A DNA stretch of 64,000 nucleotides. Source: Apoda limacodes. Taxonomy: Eukaryota; Arthropoda; Insecta; Lepidoptera; Limacodidae. A model generated the notes under the pieces. It had not been told where the DNA came from. It was given only the letters and a program-made list of their open reading frames with translations, and made no database searches. The position numbers were made by a program, and so were the translations under genes. Shown one piece after another: positions 58,008 through 64,000 of the stretch (position 1 is its first letter; each line of letters begins with the position of its first letter). The stretch spans positions 3,654,563-3,718,562 of the forward strand of contig OX291540.1 in NCBI GenBank assembly GCA_946406115.1, in the 5' to 3' direction.

Positions 58008-59412
58008 CTGGTATCAAGGGATGAGAGTCACACAACTATTTAAATGATCGGATGAACCAGATAAAAACATATTGAACTTAATAAATTCATAATTAAACGT
58101 TAAAGTTCCTATAGATGTGAGTCTGTTTCTTTTGGTCTGAGACTTTTGGTCATCAACTCCACCGTCAATAATAGTTGTGTCCCGCAGTATAATAGTTGTA
58201 CAATTGTCTTAAGCTGCATTTTGTTGATGGCATTGACAGTTATGACATCGTATTGACATTGAATTCGTTCCGTTCTCCAAATGTTAACAAAACAATATGG
58301 CCGTTCACTATTTTGACAGCGCATCTACTGCTTTTCTTCCCGAGCAAGTGCAGCCAATGCTACGAATGCAGCCCGGAAGTGGCACCATAGCGCATTTATT
58401 TTTGGTCAAAAGGACAATCAAATGTGCGCGTAAAGAGCATATAGCGCATTCAATGTTCAAAAACTTTATGAACATAGCCTATGTTCGAAACGAAGGAGGG
58501 ACCCAGTCCGGTCCTCCACTGGAACTGACGCACCTACTAGCAGACAGTCTATCATAGTGTCACAGAGGAGAAAAACCTGCGGAATGGCACCTATAGACAA
58601 CAGCACTGACAGTAATCTTTTAAAGGTTTGGAATCCCAAAAATAGAGCATTATGCGTCGAAAACTGTAAACGTTGTACATCTTACATAAAGAAGACTCGA
58701 AAGACACAGCAGTCTTCTGCGACGTCTTTAGCAGAAAAGTCTCTTCTGAAACAGATCTGGAGAAAAAATCCATAAACCTGTCTAGTTACGCTGGACTCAG
58801 TGGTCTTAGAACTGTAATTATGACCATAAGCGTTCTAATAGTAGTTCGTCAAAATATTCAGCTCAAATTATCTTTCACTACCATTTGAGTACATAAACTG
58901 TTATTTTGACATATAGGGTTGGAAACTAAAAGTGAACACGAATAATAATACCTATATGTCCAGTGTTTAGGCTACGTACGGTAATAGCAGAGCATAGAAC
59001 AGCGTGTAACAATTCGCTATCTTTTTCTATTACTGGTGAATCAAAGTAGCAACACGTACCTAATAGGTAACTGGATAAAGAGAGTATTTAAGGATGCCTT
59101 GCGTCATCTCCGGGTAGTGTTCGTTCCACTGTAGCCTAACTAAATTGCTTTGAAAATTTACCAATAAATAAAATTCTCTTAGGAGGTAATCTGCGTAGCG
59201 AAAATACTTTTGCCAAAGTTTACCGTAAGCAAATTATAAATAGGATCAACATGACAACGCCAAGTAACACATCGATTAATAATTTACAACCAATTTAATT
59301 TTTGCATACTTTTAAATTAGAAAATCGTTGATATGTCCTTAAATTAAACAATTTCTATGGTTTGCTGTAATGTTATAAATATTAAAATATTTTTGTAATT
59401 TGTATAAAAAGT

Positions 59413-59500
59413 AAAAAGATTCAAAGTCAAAGTCAAAGTCAAAATGGTTTATTCAAATAAGGATTTTACAATCACTTTTGAATCGTCAATTTAAATTTTT
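59413..59500 (-). repeat. Lepidopteran LINE/SINE-type 3' tail, copy 2
   Basis: On the minus strand TTGACGATTCAAAAGTGATT, then TTATTTGAATAAACCATTTT ends in a short TTTGAC(TTTGAC) array. Same terminus as at 8.68 and 63.13 kb. Confidence 0.7.
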
Positions 59501-60168
59501 CATCAGTTTGATTTGCATTGTCTTAGCCAAATCACCAATAAATAATCATTAAATCATGCCCAAGTTTTGTGTGGGGTTATTAAATTATTCTTTATCAATC
59601 GGAACCTCTTTCACATAGCGTCATTGTGATCACCGGGAGCTAACAAACTGACAGACCGGCACTGTGCAACGCCACATGCTGAATAATATTACAAGTTTTT
59701 ACAACTTGACTAAAAATACCAAACGCCAAACGCCGCACTATAGATGGCGGGTAAATTATTGACCTGAATTCGTCGCACACACAGATGTTGTGTTCTGAGA
59801 CGTTTTTGCTCAATAATACAGTTTAATTGTTGTGTAAACTCCTTATTAACTCCTTCACAACATTAGTACAGGGGTCGCTAATGGAGGGTTCCAATTAAGG
59901 GGCTGCCCTAATATCCTAAAATAGACTAACAATAAAACATTTGACTTAATAGAAACTTCTAACATAACGATCATATCTTATCTGACAAACAACAAATGCT
60001 ATTAAATAATAATATCTCAACCACAATCATCTCGAAGTTTCCATCTCTCACTAATCAACTGGCTAACATGCTACTCACACTAATTACAATAAAATACTTG
60101 CTTTGTTAATTTAAAACATTGTTTTGATATTTCGGTTTAATAAGTATTTGCAGTGACCTGTACAAACA

Positions 60169-60421
60169 AACTTTTCTGACCCTGTGGTCAAAAATCATTA
60201 CTACAGTCGCCATATTTAAATGGTGTGAACTAGCGACCAAATACCCAAGGTTCTGACCTTCGAAAGGTCTGAAAAGTATTACTACTACTTAATTTTAAAA
60301 CAGTAAAGTGACGTACTGCAATAAACATTTCTAATCCGGTGTCTGTCGCTAGTATCGCGTAAGTTCTCAGTATTTTAATATGGCGACTGTAGTTTTGATA
60401 TCTGACCGGGTCTGAAAAGTT
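60169..60421. mobile_element. 253-bp element with about 70-bp inverted ends
   Basis: AACTTTTCTGACC at 60169 and GGGTCTGAAAAGTT ending at 60421 begin inverted arms that continue through ACTACAGTCGCCATATT against AATATGGCGACTGTAGT and CTAGCGAC against GTCGCTAG. Non-coding. The arms carry small indels. Confidence 0.75.
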
Positions 60422-60730
60422 CGTTGGGCTATAAATACAAATATACTAAAAAGGGAATCCATACTAATTTTACAAATGCGAACGTAGCTCGTCGGTTGTG
60501 TGCGACAAACGTACATGAATCAAACTAGCATTCGGGTTTTGCATTCAGCCGAAAAAAAATGTTATATGCTCACCACTGTAGTTCGAAATATTTATTGCAT
60601 TGTTTTTATCTTTTTTTTAGAAAACGATATTTCTTTTCGTCACTAGTTTTCTTCAAACGTCGCTGTCTACTTTTGATCGGCGCGTTTAGAAGGCCTGTCC
60701 GTACTTGATACACACAAGCTACGTTACCAC

Positions 60731-61650
60731 AAAAAATTAAAAAATAAAGAATATTTTCCAAAAAAAATAAAAACCGACTTCAAACTTTGACAAACTTAAA
60801 CTAAAAAGTTAAAAATTACTTTTTTTTATTAGTTCAAAGGAAAGAATATTAAATGGCAAAGCCCAAAATTACTTATACTTAAGAAGTATCAATATCTAAT
60901 CTGTTATTTTTGGACTCGGTGCCAGCCATAGAATTGAGAACTGGACAGCGCATTTCCTAGCCAGGTGTAAAAAAAAATATAGCAAACGTGTGAAAGAGAC
61001 GAAGCAAAACTGTGGTGTCTCGTGTCTCTTTCTAAGTTGCTTTAATAAACATTAACCATACATCATTGGCATCAACTAACAAAATGGCGGACATTGAGAG
61101 AAAGAGAAAAGATACTAAAGATTCGCTTTCTCTATCTAAAGTGCGGCCAATTTTGTGAGGCTATTGCGCAGTCCATAGCACAGATTACAGAACTCTAAGT
61201 CTATTGTGCCAGGCAAGGCAAGAGAAACAACGAAACCAACTTAATATATGAATACAAGCAATGGAGTATATTCAATCCTCAGATAACTTAAAAAAAACTT
61301 GCTTGGAGTCGGTGCTAGCTTGCTGTAGTTATGGCAAGAATAAAAAAACAAAGAAATACTTTATCTATAATAGTTTAATAGATACCTATTTTTATGAGAA
61401 CCATATACGTAGGTACCTAAATCAAAATTACTGTTAATATTATAAACTTTCTTCCGCTGGCACCGACTCCAAAAATAAAAGATTAGTTATTGATACTACT
61501 TAAATATTAGTAATTTTGGGCTTTGTCATTTAGTGTTCTTTCCTTTGAACTGATGAAAAAGTTATTTTTAACTTTTTAGTTTAAGTTTGTCAAGATTTGA
61601 AGTCGGCTTTTATTTATTTTTGGAAAAAAATCTTTATTTTGTAATTTTTT
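60731..61650. mobile_element. 920-bp fold-back element with 195-bp arms
   Basis: The left arm 60731-60927 and right arm 61456-61650 are reverse complements: AAAAACCGACTTCAAAC with the mirrored GAAGTCGGCTTTTATTT, TTAAACTAAAAAGTTAAAAA with TTTTTAACTTTTTAGTTTAA, and GGACTCGGTGCCAGC with GCTGGCACCGACTCC. A further GGAGTCGGTGCTAGC lies inside at 61306. Non-coding. Confidence 0.85.
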
Positions 61651-62394
61651 TTATGATATTATTATTTGTTAGCCGAATATGTTGACTTGTTTGTCGAACC
61701 TATTATTAAAACTTACTGTGCTTTTACCGTTGCTAAGAGTGTTTTTATTGTTAAAAAATTTTGTATGTTATGCAATATTAATGCGAACATAGTCTGATAA
61801 ATTCTTTGTCTCAAGATTTTGCATATCACTGATTAATAAATTATGTAGGACTTACAATGAACTTAGCATCTGTATCTGTATTGTACCATAATTTGAGCAA
61901 AATAATGATATTTTATTCTATTCACCCGTCCAATGACTGAATACGCCAGATGTTTGCTTGACTTCACATATCATTTCTAATAAACAAATGTTGCTGAGCC
62001 AAGAGTATGTTTCTTTTAATCTAGACTGTTTTTGCTAGATGACGCTAAATTGGCAAATTATAATGGTAATTACGAGAGCCAGTCTCTCACTTGGCTGTTT
62101 TTAAATATTTGTTATACTTTACAACTTATACTATAATCACCGTAAGTTTGAAGCTTGTATGATGGTAGTTTAAATGATGTGCATTTGTTGCCGGGCTGTT
62201 TTGTAGGGCCTGGGCCACTTTCGGGTGTGTGACGTCTGTGCGACATTCAAATGTGCGAGTGCATATATGTATATGTGCGTGTTTGTGTGTAGCACCCGCT
62301 CGTGTTCGGAGCCTTGCCGCTCTCGGGCATCCGAACGAGGATTGAATCAGATAGGACCTATTAGTTAATTTACATATAGTTTTATTTTATATCT

Positions 62395-62835
62395 TTTATA
62401 TGTATTTGTATATTTATATATATGTATAAATATATGTCTGTATGTGTATATATGAATATGTGCATGTATGTGTATTTTAAATTATCTTTAATATATATGA
62501 ACCTATACACCTATTTATTTATTTATTTACATATTTGTAAGATGTAAATATGTATGTATGTGTATATATATATATATGTACGTCTGTTCTGTAATATTAT
62601 ATGTTATATGTATAAAGTATGATGAAAGTTTTATTGAAGTGGCATGAGCGTCGGGTCGTGACGTTTCCTAAAACATAGTTGAGCGAAGCGATGGCTAATT
62701 AATGTGTCATACTTGTGTACGGGTGCCGCCTGTGGAGGCTAGTCTGCTCTTGCAAACTTCTTTGCATATATATATATATATATATATATTCATCATATAT
62801 ATATATATATATATGTATATATGTGATGAATATAT
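62395..62835. repeat. TA/TG-rich simple-sequence region with a palindrome
   Basis: 62395-62620 is rich in TATG/TATA steps. At 62766-62789 and 62795-62820 two TA runs flank a centre, and TATATATTCATCATATATA against TATATATGTGATGAATATA makes an inverted repeat around them. Confidence 0.75.
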
Positions 62836-63119
62836 TTTTCTCGGGAGTTAATATAAATCCCGTCACAGAATAATTGAAGACTTTTGACGTATCAAATGGG
62901 CAATAGGCAATTTAAATATTATCTAAATTTTGATTGTTTTTATTCAAATCAATTTATTTACATTGTAAATCTTGTTTATTAAGTGTTCCAATACAAAACA
63001 TGTATTTATTAGTTGATAAACTATAATATTATGTTTCATTTGTTATTTTACAAAGACTACCTATTGGACGCACGCAATAAAACAGTAGGTATTGAAATTA
63101 GTTTGTAAAGCTAGATGTA

Positions 63120-63190
63120 GTTAATTTACTTGACGATTCGAAAGTGTTCTTAGTAACCCATTTAAATAAAAAAAAATTTATTTGATTTGA
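63120..63190 (+). repeat. Lepidopteran LINE/SINE-type 3' tail, copy 3
   Basis: TTGACGATTCGAAAGTGTTC is followed by CATTTAAATAAAAAAAAATT and a TTTGATTTGATA run. Same family as copies at 8.68 and 59.4 kb. Confidence 0.65.
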
Positions 63191-63377
63191 TATGTATTAT
63201 AAAAAAGTCGTGTTTGCATTATGGAAAACCCACTTTATTTTTTGTTTTTTTTTATTATTTGTTTTGAAATCTGGCCGTAAAAATCGTGTTCTGTGAAAAC
63301 AATCTCCTTATTTCGAAGTCGCTTAAAAACAACAGCTATTTTGACAACTCATACTTTTGATAATCATTATTAACCTT

Positions 63378-63530
63378 TTTTTTTGTGCCATGAGATTCTG
63401 GTTTACCCAACTGAATATACAAACAACATATACATATGCAATGGTCCTAAACAAGGGGTATACCAACGAACTCAGTATCAGCGGTCAGTGTGATGCATGG
63501 ACAAGTCGGGATTCGAACCCAAGACATCCC
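63378..63530 (-). repeat. tRNA-derived half: B box with A tail
   Basis: The minus strand has TTGGGTTCGAATCCCGACTT (63503-63522), a perfect B box with T-arm pairing, and about 120 bases downstream an A run (T at 63378-63386). No A box or tRNA acceptor stem is visible, so it is a SINE fragment and not a tRNA gene. Confidence 0.5.
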
Positions 63531-64000
63531 ACTTAATAATTTTTAATCATTTTGCTTTGGAAGAACCGATGTCATTATTTATGTTCAACAGTGGACATGT
63601 TTCTACGAGGATGATTTGAATAAATTCAACATGTTCATTCCTTGTTTTTCGGTCGAGAATGTACGATAGATACGAGTAATGTCCATACCTACTTATTTTG
63701 TAAACTAGTTTCATGACCTATGATATTTTTAACACATAATAAATTATAACATTCTAGTACGAGCTGATCTCATTTAGGTATAATAAAATTTAATTAACAT
63801 AACCATTCATAGATAAGAATTTAACATTATCGTATATTTGAAAATAGCAACACATTTCGTAGGCAAATAATCTTTTATATTGCCTGACTTTCATTCTCAT
63901 ATTTCGTTCCGCATAAATTACATCAAAATCGACTCGGCGTGAAATGCACACGATCAAACTACGTTTCGCTTTTTTATAGTTGTGCACAGCGATTTCACCT

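Larger units (their letters stand above)
58008..64000 (-). other. Upstream intron or 5' region of the ABCD gene
   Basis: The first visible exon begins mid-codon, so transcription must come from beyond 58007. I searched this stretch by eye on the minus strand for the conserved block that precedes LTED and did not find it. It holds several repeats listed separately and AT-rich DNA. The open frames at 58.3-58.9 kb are unrecognised and probably chance. Confidence 0.6.

Noticed and set aside
58297..58888. Overlapping frames on both strands as a possible gene
   Set aside because: No recognisable motif, no splice logic, and short; probably chance frames.
59084..59145. Possible upstream ABCD exon reading LQWNEHYPEMTQG on the minus strand
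   Set aside because: It does not match any part of ABCD proteins I know and lacks convincing splice sites in the required phase.
63503..63522. tRNA gene
   Set aside because: Only the T-arm/B box is present; the acceptor stem, D-arm and anticodon arm are missing.

Overview
The window reads as nuclear DNA of a moth or butterfly. That identification is an inference. It rests on AT-rich intergenic DNA, on several 3' ends and tRNA-derived short repeats that I recognise from lepidopteran genomes, and on a split gene with GT-AG introns whose protein is clearly animal. No bacterial operon, CRISPR array, rRNA gene or functional tRNA gene was seen.

Layout. 1-3.0 kb: the 3' half of a Pao/BEL LTR retrotransposon with an open integrase-bearing frame and the start of its 3' LTR. 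3.4-9.8 kb: remains of one non-LTR family (family 1), including a copy split by an unidentified 1.6-kb insertion, and a nuclease-like relic. 9.8-14.6 kb: a nearly complete two-ORF non-LTR element on the minus strand (family 2) whose 3' end abuts a family-1 fragment. 14.6-33 kb: almost no coding sequence but dense in inverted-repeat structures: a tRNA-derived repeat, a palindrome-rich 3.1-kb segment, a 0.9-kb element with 29-bp inverted ends, a hAT-like relic, a 320-bp element with 59-bp inverted ends and a nested 2.2-kb fold-back element. 33.7-35.2 kb: two more LINE relics. 35.2-40.6 kb: AT-rich DNA in which I see no gene. 40.6-42.9 kb: a dead LINE of a third family and an RTE-type scrap.

The one host gene is on the minus strand from 58007 down to 44264. 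Ten exons with consistent phases encode about 514 C-terminal residues of a peroxisomal ABC half-transporter of subfamily D (ABCD1/ABCD2 type). The N-terminal exons must lie beyond the right edge or deep in the last 6 kb. Walker A, Q-loop, LSGGE signature, Walker B, H-loop and the EAA-like loop are all visible. Its introns hold a family-1 LINE, a tRNA-derived SINE, a Tc1-like transposon with matching inverted ends but a headless transposase, and several small inverted-repeat elements.

The mobile elements do not form a working system. Most are dead. The BEL frame (as far as seen), family-2 ORF1 and the truncated Tc1 transposase frame are open. The most unusual material is the fold-back and palindromic structure between 18 and 32 kb, and a cysteine-rich insertion in the nucleotide-binding domain of the ABCD protein.
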